A stretch of 64,000 nt of DNA from Chloroflexota bacterium (GTDB lineage: Bacteria; Chloroflexota; Anaerolineae; Anaerolineales; Anaerolineaceae). Location: the NCBI GenBank assembly GCA_029556265.1, contig JAKQFH010000025.1:16283-80282 (forward strand), written 5' to 3'. The translations under genes and the position numbers were made by a program. How positions within the stretch are numbered: position 1 is the first letter of the stretch; each line of letters begins with the position of its first letter. Positions 1-9,117 of this stretch are shown one piece after another. The notes below the pieces were generated by a model, which saw only the letters and a program-made list of their open reading frames with translations, made no database searches and was not told where the DNA came from.

Positions 1-1257
1 TTCGCCGTCCTCCACCAACCAGCCAATATCGGTGGCAAAGTGGAATTGCTCGCGGTTGGAGCCGATCGACCAGCTTTTATCCCCGTCCAGAATAACGCCC
101 CGCTCTGTGCCGCGCACGATGTCTTCCAGGCTGCCATCCGTGCCGGGGTCCACATTGATATTGGTCATGCGTTCAATCGGAACGCGATAAAAGGCGGTGG
201 CGCGGTTGGCGCCGCTGCTGCCCGAAAAGATTTGGCGGCGGGCTTTGGCATTGGCTTCCTCCACCATCTGCCTGCCGGTAATCGCGCCGACCAGGATGCC
301 TTTGTCAATCAGCAGGTTGTTCTGGGCCGGCACGCCGTCATCATCAAAACCAAAGCTCCCGGGTGAATTTTCCAGGGTGGCATCCGCGCGCACGGTCAAC
401 TTCTCGGAGCCATAACGCAAGCTGCCAAAGTCTTCCAGGCGCACAAAAGAGCCGCCCGCGAATGCCAGCTCATAACCGAGAATACGGTCAAGTTCCAGCG
501 GGTGACCGATGGTTTCATGTGTCTGCAGGAACATAATGCCGGGCAGGAGGATAACCGAGCGCTCGTCTTTCGGGCAGTTATCCGCCACCAGCAGCTGATT
601 CAGTTCGCGCACCAGGCGTTCAGCCGTACCTGAGAAATATTCGGGGTCCAGGGATTCCCAGCCGCGCGTGCTGCCTTGCCGGGCAGATTTATATTTACGG
701 GATTGCATCTCGCCGTCTTTATCAATACCCATCACCTCAAATGTCGGAAATACGTCGATGATGGTCTTGTCAATCTCACTGCCTTCCGAATCCATGAACA
801 CAATCTGGCGTTTCACGAAGTCCAGGGCTGCCACACGCTGGGCGACGCCGGACTGGTTTAGTTTGGTGTCCATCATGCGCAGGAATTCCAGTTTATCGGT
901 CAGCGGGACGGTGAAAGGATCAATGCAGTTCGGGCTGACAAAAGAGGCCCGGACAGCGTCTTTTTCCGCCAGGCGCACGGGGAAGTCCACCCGTTCGGCT
1001 GCCGTGCGGGCGTTATCCAGCGCTTTCTCAAAAATGGCAGCGGTATCTTCCAGGCTGGACGCGGCGGAAAAACCCCAGGCGCCGTGGTAGAGCACGCGCA
1101 CGCCTACCCCGCTTTGGGAAGAGGCGGAAAGGTTCTTGAGGTTGCCGTTCCACATCAGCAGGCTGTTGCTTTCCTCCGACGGGTACCAGCGCGCGTCCAC
1201 ATAGGTGGCTCCCTGCGCCATGAGCTTATCCATGTTCTGTTTGAGTTGCTGCTTCAC
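1..1257 (-). CDS. tldD: TldD/PmbA-family metalloprotease, 3' end outside window
   Basis: The reading frame is open for all 419 codons from a GTG at 1257 to the window edge, so the C-terminus is missing. The GTG is preceded by AAGGAGA at a 6-nt distance, which decides this start over an internal ATG eight codons later. TldD proteins pair with PmbA/TldE and cleave small peptides with a zinc-dependent site. A matching HExxxH motif (HETIGH, H247-H252) is visible, followed by the usual acidic residue in PLELDR. Further family hallmarks are the N-terminal dimerisation-type region (residues 1-220) and a GSFGFDDDG stretch near residue 300. The partner PmbA is expected just beyond the left edge. Family assignment is firm; substrate is unknown. 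Confidence 0.87.
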   Translation of the reverse strand, partial: MKQQLKQNMDKLMAQGATYVDARWYPSEESNSLLMWNGNLKNLSASSQSGVGVRVLYHGAWGFSAASSLEDTAAIFEKALDNARTAAERVDFPVRLAEKDAVRASFVSPNCIDPFTVPLTDKLEFLRMMDTKLNQSGVAQRVAALDFVKRQIVFMDSEGSEIDKTIIDVFPTFEVMGIDKDGEMQSRKYKSARQGSTRGWESLDPEYFSGTAERLVRELNQLLVADNCPKDERSVILLPGIMFLQTHETIGHPLELDRILGYELAFAGGSFVRLEDFGSLRYGSEKLTVRADATLENSPGSFGFDDDGVPAQNNLLIDKGILVGAITGRQMVEEANAKARRQIFSGSSGANRATAFYRVPIERMTNINVDPGTDGSLEDIVRGTERGVILDGDKSWSIGSNREQFHFATDIGWLVEDGE

Positions 1258-1616
1258 GGGCGTTCTCCTTTATAGGTCACAATGCGTGCTTCGCCACAGC
1301 GAAACACCTGTTGATTATACCGGAGGAAGCGCGGAACGGCCGAAAAACAGCGTGATTGGTCAAAAAACCGCCTTGACCTCCAGCTTCGGCAGAAGACCCG
1401 CGGGTCATTTCCGCTGTGGTATCGCGGCATCGGCATAATATTAAAGGAACCGTCTGTCCATCGGATTAGGGGCAGGTGTTTTTCACCTGGTTCTAATAAG
1501 AAGAAAAGCGGCATAAAGCGCCACCCGCTATCACTCCGGAAAAATTGGAGGTTGTCAGGTTTTCAGACCCGAAAGGACCCATCCCCGATTTGAATAGGCG
1601 CGGACCAGGCCGATTT

Positions 1617-1778
1617 TCAGATTGCTGGATTATCCAACGTGACATAAGTTCTCCCGGGCTGCTCCTGGTGCCGCAGCACAGCGCTTTTTCCGGTTTGCCG
1701 TTGCCCCATCAATATCACCAAGGGAAACGTTGCTGAACTTTTCAGGATTGCTGCTTCGATATGTCGTTTAATGTCCAT
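1617..1778 (-). pseudogene. Remnant of a DUF4143-type P-loop ATPase
   Basis: A 53-codon frame from ATG 1778 ends at an in-frame TGA (1617-1619). It contains MDIKRHIEAAIL, then FPLVILMGQRQTGKSAVL (a Walker A region), then TYVTLDNPAI. This is the order and spacing of the first 55 residues of the roughly 400-residue AAA proteins with a DUF4143 C-terminus, where the last motif normally continues as LDDPxIRxLA. Nothing downstream of the stop resembles the rest of the family. The rest of 1258-2086 shows no other gene. I read this as a truncated gene relic; a short functional peptide is unlikely. Confidence 0.6.
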
Positions 1779-1970
1779 TTACAACTCTCGTCAATCAGGC
1801 ATGTCATTCCTGTTTCGCAAGCTCGGTATTCCCGTTTAGCAGAAGAAATACAAACTTTCGTCCTTTCTCCCAAAGCGCTGGCTTTATTTTCGAAGGCGCT
1901 ATTTACGGACCAGGCGGAACCGGCTGACAAACGGAATCGCCCCCGGGGCAGTGGATAGGCGCATCCCATT

Positions 1971-1998
1971 TTCTTGATTTATTGGAAATGTTTATAAT
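1971..1998 (+). promoter_or_regulatory. Weak promoter candidate for the exporter operon
   Basis: A perfect TATAAT lies at 1993-1998, about 90 nt upstream of the first gene of the operon at 2087. The only -35-like hexamer at a normal distance is TTCTTG (1971-1976, 16-bp spacer), which is poor, so the assignment rests on the -10 alone. Confidence 0.3.
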
Positions 1999-2086
1999 AC
2001 TGTGCAAGAAGTGGCCGCATACTTTGGGAACAAAGCGCGCCGATTTTCGTCCTGAACATAACATCTTTTTTTACAGACAGGTTGCC

Positions 2087-2872
2087 ATGGCTGAAACAAC
2101 GATTGAAAAGAAGAAACCTTCCCTGCCGACGATGCGTTGGCAGTGGCTGCTGGGTATGTTCCTCAAACCGCGCAAAACGCTTCGGAAGGTTCTCGCGGAA
2201 GATAAGGCGGTCTGGCTGACGCCCCTGCTGGTGCTTTCGGTGCTGATTATCCTGGCTGTGCTGGTCGCGGCGCCTATTCAGAAGCAAATCATCCAATCGG
2301 GTTCGAATACCCCGGAGAATTTCCAGTATTGGACCAGCGACGAACAAAACGCGTTCTTGCAGGCACAAGCTTCGCAAACCTCACCTCTGTTTCTTTATGT
2401 GTTCCCTGTCCTGAGTCGGTTGAGCGGTTGCTGGCTGACCTGGTTGTTAACCAGCAGCCTGCTGCACCTGGTTATCACTCTGAGGGGCAGTCGTTCCAGC
2501 CGCGTCGGCGCCAGCAATCTGGCAGCCTGGTCTATGACCCCGTTGATTTTGCGCGTCGTGGTGGAAGTTCTTGTGGTTTTATTCGCGCGTCGATTGATTG
2601 CGAACCCGGGGCTCTCCACCTTAATTCCTTCGGATGCCGCCGGTTTCAAGTCCTACCTGCGCAGCTTGCTTTCAGTCGTAGACCTGTATTACGTCTGGCA
2701 TGTGGTTCTTTTGTTGATAGGCTCCATACCGCTTTCCGGCCTATCCAAGGGCAAAGCGGTAAGCTCCGCCTTGACCGCGGTTATTATCATGCTGCTGCTG
2801 CTGGGAATACCTGGGTTTCTAAAGGCCGTTTTCAGTAAGATTCCCTCAACCGGCGGCTATTATTTCTTCTAA
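2087..2872 (+). CDS. Yip1-like integral membrane protein
   Basis: This 261-residue protein has a charged N-terminus (residues 1-40) and about five hydrophobic spans, the last near the C-terminus. That is the layout of the Yip1/YIF1-type bacterial membrane proteins often found beside ABC exporters. The ATG at 2087 is chosen over an upstream in-frame ATG because the upstream extension is not membrane-like and overlaps the promoter region; a weak GACAGG precedes it. The stop codon overlaps the start of the ABC ATPase by one base (TAATG), which implies translational coupling. It probably forms part of the exporter encoded at 2087-6376. No catalytic motif is visible. Confidence 0.7.
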   Translation: MAETTIEKKKPSLPTMRWQWLLGMFLKPRKTLRKVLAEDKAVWLTPLLVLSVLIILAVLVAAPIQKQIIQSGSNTPENFQYWTSDEQNAFLQAQASQTSPLFLYVFPVLSRLSGCWLTWLLTSSLLHLVITLRGSRSSRVGASNLAAWSMTPLILRVVVEVLVVLFARRLIANPGLSTLIPSDAAGFKSYLRSLLSVVDLYYVWHVVLLLIGSIPLSGLSKGKAVSSALTAVIIMLLLLGIPGFLKAVFSKIPSTGGYYFF

Positions 2873-3609
2873 TGACAGCGAATATGCAAGACGGCTTCGT
2901 CAGTACGACGGATTTAAAAAAGCACTATCGCATGGGCGATATGGACGTGCGCGCCCTGGATGGAATTACCCTGCGCATTGAAAAAGGCGCTTTCATGGTA
3001 ATTATGGGTCCTTCCGGCTCCGGCAAGAGCACCCTGTTGAACCTGATTGGCGGGTTGGATTGGCCTACTTCAGGCTCAATTCGCGTGGACGACGAAGAAA
3101 TCGCCGCGCTGGATGAAAACGCCCTGGCAGCTTACCGTCGCAATAAACTTGGTTTTGTGTTCCAATCTTTCAACCTGGTGTCATCCATGACAGCGGAAGA
3201 GAATGTGGGTTTCCCGCTGCGTTTTTCCGGAATTAAATCTTCGGTGCGCAAAGCCCGCGCCCGCGAAAAACTGGAGCAGGTTGGCCTGGCAGACCGTTTT
3301 AACCATAAACCAACCGAGCTTTCAGGCGGGCAGCAGCAGCGGGTTGCAATCGCCCGAGCGCTGATTAATGACCCCGCGCTAATTTTGGCGGACGAGCCGA
3401 CTGGGAACCTGGATACCAGCAGCGGCACGGCAATTATGCAAGCTTTGGTGGATTTGCAGAAAGCTGGCAAAACAATTCTGGTCGCCACGCACGATCCGCG
3501 CATGCTTACCATTGCATCCGACTCGATTTTTCTCCTGGATGGAAAACAAGTCAGTGAAGCGCAATACCGCGAAACAATTGAAATTAAGACCTGGGAAGGT
3601 GTTGAATAA
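2872..3609 (+). CDS. ABC exporter ATPase, MacB/LolD type
   Basis: This is the cytoplasmic ATPase of a three-part exporter. In 245 residues it shows Walker A GPSGSGKST (46-54), a Q-loop (FVFQSFNL), the signature LSGGQQQR, Walker B LILADEPTGNLD and an H-loop (VATHDPR). The DEPTGNLD sequence and length are typical of the MacB/LolD/FtsE group, which drives transport or mechanotransmission through an FtsX-fold permease instead of a channel. Its partner permease is at 5039-6376. The start overlaps the previous stop by one base and the next gene begins 2 nt after its own stop, so the four genes are almost certainly one transcript. The exported substrate is unknown. Confidence 0.9.
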   Translation: MTANMQDGFVSTTDLKKHYRMGDMDVRALDGITLRIEKGAFMVIMGPSGSGKSTLLNLIGGLDWPTSGSIRVDDEEIAALDENALAAYRRNKLGFVFQSFNLVSSMTAEENVGFPLRFSGIKSSVRKARAREKLEQVGLADRFNHKPTELSGGQQQRVAIARALINDPALILADEPTGNLDTSSGTAIMQALVDLQKAGKTILVATHDPRMLTIASDSIFLLDGKQVSEAQYRETIEIKTWEGVE

Positions 3610-3611
3610 CT

Positions 3612-5027
3612 ATGAGAAAACTACTGATTATGTTCTGCGCTGCTGTGTTTTTGTTTACCGTTGTGCTGGCGGTCGTTCCCGCGCAAATAGCAAGCGCGCA
3701 AGCCCAGCCGCTGCTCTACGTCCATTCTTATTCTCCGGGACCCAACACGGGTGTCTCACCGTGGGAGCCTTTTACCTTTACTTTTGAAATCGGAAATAAC
3801 GGCGCGTCTACAGCCAAAAACGTGGTGATAACATTCAGCAGCGAGGATTTCATTCCGCTGGAGGGCGGCGTGACCACCTGGCAAGACATAAGCCCTGGTA
3901 GTCATCCAGGGGCAACCTTACACTTTCGCGTCAGCGATAGCAGCAGCTGGAAATATTCCGGCGTCATTCATGCCACCGCAACTTTCACGGATGACGCTGG
4001 CGTCAGCTATTCCACCTCATTCGTGTTTTATATCGCCATTGCCCAGTCAGCAGTCGCCAGCCCCACCAAGACTCCTACCCCAGGGCCTGCCAACAAGCCC
4101 CAGTTGGTTATTTCGGGTTACAGCACAGACGTGGATCCGCTGCAGCCCGGATCTGCCTTCAACCTAAAACTTAAGATCCACAACGCCGGCGTGGCGGATG
4201 CCAGCAATGTGTCGCTGGTGTACGGCGGCGGCGTCTCGCTTTCTCCCGGTGAACAGGGAACACCGCCGGCAGGCGTTCCCGGCTCGACCGGAGACCTGGC
4301 CAATTTCGCCCCGGTGGGCAGTTCCAATGTCGTCCTGCTGGGCAATATGCCAGTTGGCGCTGCAATTGAAACAGAGCAAGCCTTTGTGGTCAATGTCACT
4401 ACCGTCCCCGGCGCTTACCCCCTGAAAGTCTCCCTGGTGTATACAACCCCAGGTGGAACGCGCGCAGTAGATGACCAGCTCATCACCCTGTTGGTTTTTG
4501 CCCTCCCCCAACTGGAAACGGTTTTTTACCGGGACGCGGGCATCATCTATAAAGACCAGCAAACAACACTCCCTATCCAGATTACCAACCTATCCCGGAA
4601 GAGCGTAGTGCTTGGGAATATGACAGTCAGCACCGATTCTGGCGACCTGCAAAACAACACCAGTTTAGTAGGCTCCCTGGACCCGGGCGGTTACTTTACT
4701 TTGGACGTCATGTATACACCCCATACAGAAGGACCAGCCAAGGTCAATGTGAGCATCAGTTACACCGATGATTTCAATCAGCTGCGTGTGTATCAATCCA
4801 CATTGGATATTGAGGTACAGCCAGCGATGGAGCTCCCACAGGAACCAATCCCCGGTGAAGGCGGGGTGCCGCCTGTCGCTCCGGAACAGCCGGTCGGCTT
4901 TTGGGCCAAGCTTTGGTCCGCGATCAAAGGCTTTTTAGGAATCGGCACAGGCAGCCAAATTGACCAACCCACCGAAATGCCGATTCATGGAGGACAGGGG
5001 CGCCTCTTCGACCATCGGGGTGCCTGA
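3612..5027 (+). CDS. Secreted CARDB/NEW3-type beta-sandwich protein
   Basis: This 471-residue protein has a clear Sec signal peptide (residues 1-30, cleavage near ASA-QAQ). Several immunoglobulin-like repeats follow, each with the pattern of a gap-rich strand ending in N-x-G-x-S-x-A-x-N-V (for example NAGVADASNV and NNGASTAKNV), as in CARDB and NEW3 domains. The C-terminus has an amphipathic stretch (WAKLWSAIKGFLGIG) that could contact the membrane. It lies between the ATPase and the permease of a MacB-like exporter, the place MacA occupies in other bacteria. A role as the extracytoplasmic adaptor or substrate-binding partner is therefore plausible but inferred. No coiled-coil hairpin typical of MacA is visible. 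Confidence 0.75.
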   Translation: MRKLLIMFCAAVFLFTVVLAVVPAQIASAQAQPLLYVHSYSPGPNTGVSPWEPFTFTFEIGNNGASTAKNVVITFSSEDFIPLEGGVTTWQDISPGSHPGATLHFRVSDSSSWKYSGVIHATATFTDDAGVSYSTSFVFYIAIAQSAVASPTKTPTPGPANKPQLVISGYSTDVDPLQPGSAFNLKLKIHNAGVADASNVSLVYGGGVSLSPGEQGTPPAGVPGSTGDLANFAPVGSSNVVLLGNMPVGAAIETEQAFVVNVTTVPGAYPLKVSLVYTTPGGTRAVDDQLITLLVFALPQLETVFYRDAGIIYKDQQTTLPIQITNLSRKSVVLGNMTVSTDSGDLQNNTSLVGSLDPGGYFTLDVMYTPHTEGPAKVNVSISYTDDFNQLRVYQSTLDIEVQPAMELPQEPIPGEGGVPPVAPEQPVGFWAKLWSAIKGFLGIGTGSQIDQPTEMPIHGGQGRLFDHRGA

Positions 5028-5038
5028 TAAGGATTTCT

Positions 5039-6376
5039 ATGCGATTTAGCGACCTGGTTGAATTAATCGTCGCCAACCTTTCACGTCGGAAGGGAAGAGT
5101 GCTTCTGACCGCAATTGGCGTGGTGATTGGCACCGCCGCGGTGGTAACGCTGGTCTCGCTAGGCGCGGGCTTGCAAAAGAATGCCACCGAATCTTTATGG
5201 GGTATCAGCGACTTATCGAATATTACCGTTTACCCGGGTTATCCGAGCGAAACATCCGGTATGATTCGGGGCGGTGGTGGCGGCGGCGGCGGTGGTGGCG
5301 GTGATATGCAGAACCTTGTGCTGATTACCCCCTCCGTGATAGATCAAATCAAAGCCATTCCTGGCGTCAAACGCGTGATTATTCAGGACTATGCCAGCAT
5401 CGGCACAGAAATCAGCCTGAAAAAGCTCAGCGCCTGGGGTTCATTCCAGGGTGTGGACATATCAGACCTGGCGGATATGAACCTGGAAGCCGCCCAGGGA
5501 ACCACTGAACTTGGCAAGGGCAAACTTGTTGTTGGTGCATATGTCAACCGCAACTTTTACGACCCCAACCCCAAACCCAACGCGGAACCCATCGATCCGC
5601 CGGATTTATTGGGCCAGGTGTTAAAAGTAACTCTTGTCAAATGGAATCAGGACGGCACAGTGACCCGCCGATCGTATAACATGGAAGTGGTTGGCGTGCT
5701 TAAGGAAAGCAAAGGTGAGTCTGATTACAACATGTATATGACGTTGGATGAACTCACCCATTGGAACGAATGGGGGCTCGGCAAAAAAATCAACCGCGAG
5801 AAAGACGGCTATGGCCAGATCCTGGTAAAAGCGGAAAGCCCGAAAGAAGTCGTCGCCATCAGCGAACAGATTATCAACCTGGGTTTACAGGCGTATACGC
5901 CCCAATCCATGGTGCAGGGGATAAACTCGTTTTTCACGATTATGCAAATCATCTTTGGCGGCGTAGGCGCGATCGCGCTGCTGGTGGCTGCCATTGGCAT
6001 CGCGAACACGATGACCATGTCCATCCTGGAGCGCACCCGCGAAATTGGCATTATGAAAGCCATCGGCGCGACCAACAACAACATTCTGACCATATTTCTG
6101 GGCGAGGCGGCTGGTATTGGCTTTGTCGGCGGGCTGGGCGGGGCAGCGCTGGGTTGGATTATCAGCGCGGTAATAAATGTGTTTGCCAGCTCTTACCTTG
6201 CCAGCCAGGCATCCAGCAATGGATACATGAGTTCGGCTCCTATTGCCACCTCCACCCCGTTTTGGCTGCCGGTTTTCTCCATTGTGTTTGCCACGTTGGT
6301 TGGCTTGCTCTCCGGGCTTTATCCTTCGCTGAACGCCGCCACGCTTGTGCCTGTGGACGCGTTGAAATATGAGTAG
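5039..6376 (+). CDS. MacB/FtsX-family ABC exporter permease
   Basis: The 445-residue protein has the MacB layout. A first membrane span lies at about 15-38 after a short cytoplasmic helix, then a large extracytoplasmic domain (about 40-300), then an FtsX domain with three spans at the C-terminus. The family motif near the second span, SILERTREIGIMKAIGA, is present. It works with the ATPase at 2872-3609. A run of eleven glycines (residues 78-88) lies in the extracytoplasmic domain shortly after the first span and is not a family feature. The gene starts 11 nt after the CARDB gene with only a weak AGGAT upstream, and a hairpin follows at 6452-6481. Confidence 0.88.
   Translation: MRFSDLVELIVANLSRRKGRVLLTAIGVVIGTAAVVTLVSLGAGLQKNATESLWGISDLSNITVYPGYPSETSGMIRGGGGGGGGGGGDMQNLVLITPSVIDQIKAIPGVKRVIIQDYASIGTEISLKKLSAWGSFQGVDISDLADMNLEAAQGTTELGKGKLVVGAYVNRNFYDPNPKPNAEPIDPPDLLGQVLKVTLVKWNQDGTVTRRSYNMEVVGVLKESKGESDYNMYMTLDELTHWNEWGLGKKINREKDGYGQILVKAESPKEVVAISEQIINLGLQAYTPQSMVQGINSFFTIMQIIFGGVGAIALLVAAIGIANTMTMSILERTREIGIMKAIGATNNNILTIFLGEAAGIGFVGGLGGAALGWIISAVINVFASSYLASQASSNGYMSSAPIATSTPFWLPVFSIVFATLVGLLSGLYPSLNAATLVPVDALKYE
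5270..5302 (+). repeat. GGN codon run encoding eleven glycines
   Basis: Eleven consecutive GGC/GGT codons interrupt the periplasmic-side domain of the MacB-like permease. The run is a low-complexity tract that could change length by slippage in units of three bases without breaking the frame. Confidence 0.9.
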
Positions 6377-6451
6377 TTAATCAGAACCTTTTTAGGCTTT
6401 GCTGAAGGACCCAGGCAGCCTGAACGGCAAGTTTTAGCTGCAATTAAGAAA

Positions 6452-6481
6452 AAGACAGGGCGGCTTCCACCGCCCTGTCTT
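6452..6481 (-). terminator. Terminator of the mal operon, possibly bidirectional
   Basis: A 12-bp perfect stem (AAGACAGGGCGG paired with CCGCCCTGTCTT) encloses a 6-nt loop between two convergent operons. On the minus strand it is followed by TTTTTCTTAATT, so it best fits the 3' end of malG. It may also stop the exporter transcript coming from the left. Confidence 0.85.
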
Positions 6482-6492
6482 GTGAATATGGA

Positions 6493-7386
6493 CTAACCTT
6501 TTACTGCTCCTTGCGTCAGACCACCGACAATCTGATCCTGAAGGATCAGGTAAATGGTCATAATCGGCAGAGCGGCAATCAGCGCGCCGGCAGCGAACAC
6601 ACCCCAGTTTTGGGTATATTGCCCGGCAGTAAAGATTTGCAACCCCACCATAGCCGTTTGCAGTTCGCGCTTGGTTAAAAGCGTACGGGCGATAATAAAC
6701 TCTCCATAGGTGCCAATAAAGCTGAGGATAGCGATGACAGTCAGGATTGGCCGGAGAAGCGGCAGGATAAGCTTGCTGAATACCTGCCAGTCTGTCGCGC
6801 CGTCGACGTGCGCGGATTCATCAATATCGCGCGGGATGGTATCCATATACCCCTTCATCAGCCAGATGTTCATGCCCATCGCGCCGCCTGAATAGACCAA
6901 AATCAAGCCGGCATGCGTGTTCAAACCCAGCGGGGGAAAGACATCACCCAACTGCTTGATAATGGTGAACAAAGCCACGATTGCCAGCAGGTTCGGGAAG
7001 CTTTGAATAAGCAAAATGGACTTGAGCAGCGTCTGTCTGCCGGTGAAGCGGAAACGCGAAAACGCAAAGGCTGCCATGGTTGTCAGAGTTAATGTGAGCA
7101 GTGTCGAAAGGGTGGAGACCTTCAACGAGTTCTTCATCCAGGTAAAGAAAGGAAAAATCGGGTTGGTGGTTAATTCCTTGAAATTGGAGAAGTTCGCGTT
7201 CGGTGGGATAAGCTGCTGGTTAGCCATATCAGTCACCGGGTTAATCGCCGCGGAAAAGATCCAAAGCACCGGGAAAATGCTGAATGTGACCAGGACAATC
7301 GCCAGCAGCCAGCGCAAGACCAGCCCGATACGTTTGCTGCGTTTGATGGATTGGGGTTTATGGGTAACGCTCTTCGAATCAGACAT
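6493..7386 (-). CDS. malG: Maltose/maltodextrin ABC permease MalG
   Basis: The protein (297 residues) has six predicted spans and the EAA loop that contacts the ATPase, with the core ESAHVDGATDWQVF followed by LPLLRP. That identifies a sugar importer permease of the MalG/MsmG group. The ATG at 7386 is preferred because GGAGG and GGAGA lie just upstream; it overlaps the end of malF by 8 bases (ATGTCTGA), indicating coupling. No ATPase gene (malK/msmK) is present in the operon, so a shared ATPase encoded elsewhere is expected. The binding protein is at 9118-10656. Confidence 0.9.
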   Translation of the reverse strand: MSDSKSVTHKPQSIKRSKRIGLVLRWLLAIVLVTFSIFPVLWIFSAAINPVTDMANQQLIPPNANFSNFKELTTNPIFPFFTWMKNSLKVSTLSTLLTLTLTTMAAFAFSRFRFTGRQTLLKSILLIQSFPNLLAIVALFTIIKQLGDVFPPLGLNTHAGLILVYSGGAMGMNIWLMKGYMDTIPRDIDESAHVDGATDWQVFSKLILPLLRPILTVIAILSFIGTYGEFIIARTLLTKRELQTAMVGLQIFTAGQYTQNWGVFAAGALIAALPIMTIYLILQDQIVGGLTQGAVKG

Positions 7387-8983
7387 TTTCTCCAACCTCC
7401 TCCCACATATTCGTGAACCTGAATTGCGCCAAAGACATAATGGCAATCAAAACAAAGAGTACGAGCGAGATTGCCGAAGCATATCCATATTGGACGCCGC
7501 GGCCGCTGGCGAACGCCAGATTGTATACGTAACTGATGATAATGTCCGTATAACCGGCTTGGGTCGTCGCGGTCGGGATAGGCGGTCCGCCGTTGATAAA
7601 CGCGTAAATCAGATTGAAATTGTTGAAGTTGAAAATGAACGAGGCGATCATCAACGGACCTACAGAAACCAACAGCAGTGGCAGGGTGATATTCCAGAAG
7701 CGCTGCCAGCCCGTGGCGCCGTCCACCTGGGCGGCCTCGTAAATATCGCTGGGGATGGACTGCAAAGCGCCGCTGGTAACCAACATCCAGTAGGGGTAGC
7801 CCAGCCATGTGTTCACAATCAGGATTGCCGTGCGCGCCAGCCACGGGACGTTATGCCAATCCGGGGAGAGACCAAACAAACTGTTCAGCACGCGGTTGAT
7901 GATGCCAAGGTGGGGGTTCAACATACCGCGCCAGATCAGGATGGTAATCAGGCTGGGAATCGTGTAGGGAATCAACAGCAGCGACCGCAGCAGTTTTTTC
8001 CCTTTGAACTTGGGGTCTCCATAAATGATGGAAATTAACAAACCCACGGAAAAAGTCAGGAACAGACTCATGAACGCGAAAATAAAGTTCCAACTGACAA
8101 TCGTCGCCAGAGGTCCCCGCAGCCCGGGGGCGGTGACAAACTGCACAAAGTTCTTGGTGCCAACCACGGCGGAATAACCGGGTATCAGTTTGGCACCGTT
8201 TTTGGCGGTATAAGTCCCTTCAATATCTGTGTAGACCACCCCGGTTTGCTGATTTGTAAATGTATTTGCTTCCCGGTCGTAGACGAATAATGGCAGAAGT
8301 TCAGCCGCTTCGGAAGGGCTGCGAACCTGGATTGTTTTTTCAGGGTTCCCAAACTTGATATTGGTCAGGTTTTTGTCAGTCGCCGCGGTGATGCGGTTGA
8401 GGCGGACGTAGCCTTCAATGGTTTTTGGTACGCCGTCTTCATCCAGCTCACCAATGCCATTTTGCCCTGGTATCACTTCGAGGGTGTGATCTTCCGCGTT
8501 CGCATCCACCATACGCACAATGCTGGTGTGGCCTTCGGTATCTTTCAGCCAGAGCAGATAGGTATTTTCGGGAGAACGGAAAGCGACCCATTTATAGGCT
8601 TTTCCGGTTTCAGGCAGGTAGGTTTGTGACTCAATCTGATTGATGGCTTGCGTTTGCGTAATCAGGTGGGCGTCGCCGTAGTTGGTGAAAGCGTTGTATA
8701 TAGTATAGAGAATCGGAAAGATGGAAAATAAAAGCCAGGCAGCCAACCCGACCGCCATCCAGCGGAACATATGGGCTTTTGGAATGAGGAACGAGAAGCT
8801 GATAAGCGCGATAATCAAAATGAAAACAATCGCGAGCGGGATGTACCCCAGATTAATTAATCGATACGTGAAATATCCAAGGAGCGCATCAACGATGAGG
8901 ACGATTATGGTGGTGATAAACGAGGAAACTTCCAGAATCGTCCGCTTTGCAAACTGAGCTTTCGTGATAGTTGTTTCACCCAT
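7379..8983 (-). CDS. malF: Maltose/maltodextrin ABC permease MalF
   Basis: This permease has 534 residues, longer than most sugar permeases, because of an extracytoplasmic insertion between early spans (about residues 95-265), comparable to the P2 loop of Escherichia coli MalF. The EAA loop reads YEAAQVDGATGWQRF followed by TLPLL. Two spans (about 15-60) precede the usual core. The insertion in MalF is known to contact the binding protein, which fits the unusual binding protein encoded upstream. The upstream gap contains a perfect hairpin at 9072-9099. Confidence 0.9.
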   Translation of the reverse strand: MGETTITKAQFAKRTILEVSSFITTIIVLIVDALLGYFTYRLINLGYIPLAIVFILIIALISFSFLIPKAHMFRWMAVGLAAWLLFSIFPILYTIYNAFTNYGDAHLITQTQAINQIESQTYLPETGKAYKWVAFRSPENTYLLWLKDTEGHTSIVRMVDANAEDHTLEVIPGQNGIGELDEDGVPKTIEGYVRLNRITAATDKNLTNIKFGNPEKTIQVRSPSEAAELLPLFVYDREANTFTNQQTGVVYTDIEGTYTAKNGAKLIPGYSAVVGTKNFVQFVTAPGLRGPLATIVSWNFIFAFMSLFLTFSVGLLISIIYGDPKFKGKKLLRSLLLIPYTIPSLITILIWRGMLNPHLGIINRVLNSLFGLSPDWHNVPWLARTAILIVNTWLGYPYWMLVTSGALQSIPSDIYEAAQVDGATGWQRFWNITLPLLLVSVGPLMIASFIFNFNNFNLIYAFINGGPPIPTATTQAGYTDIIISYVYNLAFASGRGVQYGYASAISLVLFVLIAIMSLAQFRFTNMWEEVGENV

Positions 8984-9071
8984 TACCTGTCACTCCTTTC
9001 TGTTTCCAAGCACACTTTGTGTCGCGAAGCATACGTTGCACCCCGAAACACGCCTGGTATTAAATTGTTTG

Positions 9072-9099
9072 GAGGAGACCAGGCATGCCTGGTCTCCTC
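9072..9099 (-). other. Intercistronic hairpin between malE and malF
   Basis: Two 13-base arms (GAGGAGACCAGGC and its complement) are separated by only two bases. On the minus strand no clear T-run follows, so it looks less like a full terminator than a partial terminator or mRNA-stabilising element. Such a site would let the binding protein be made in excess of the permeases, as in other sugar ABC operons. Confidence 0.7.
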
Positions 9100-9117
9100 A
9101 TTAACTAAGTAACTGAC

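Noticed and set aside
1254..1514. 86-codon minus-strand frame upstream of the TldD gene
   Set aside because: Overlaps the TldD start region, has no ribosome binding site and shows no protein-like pattern.
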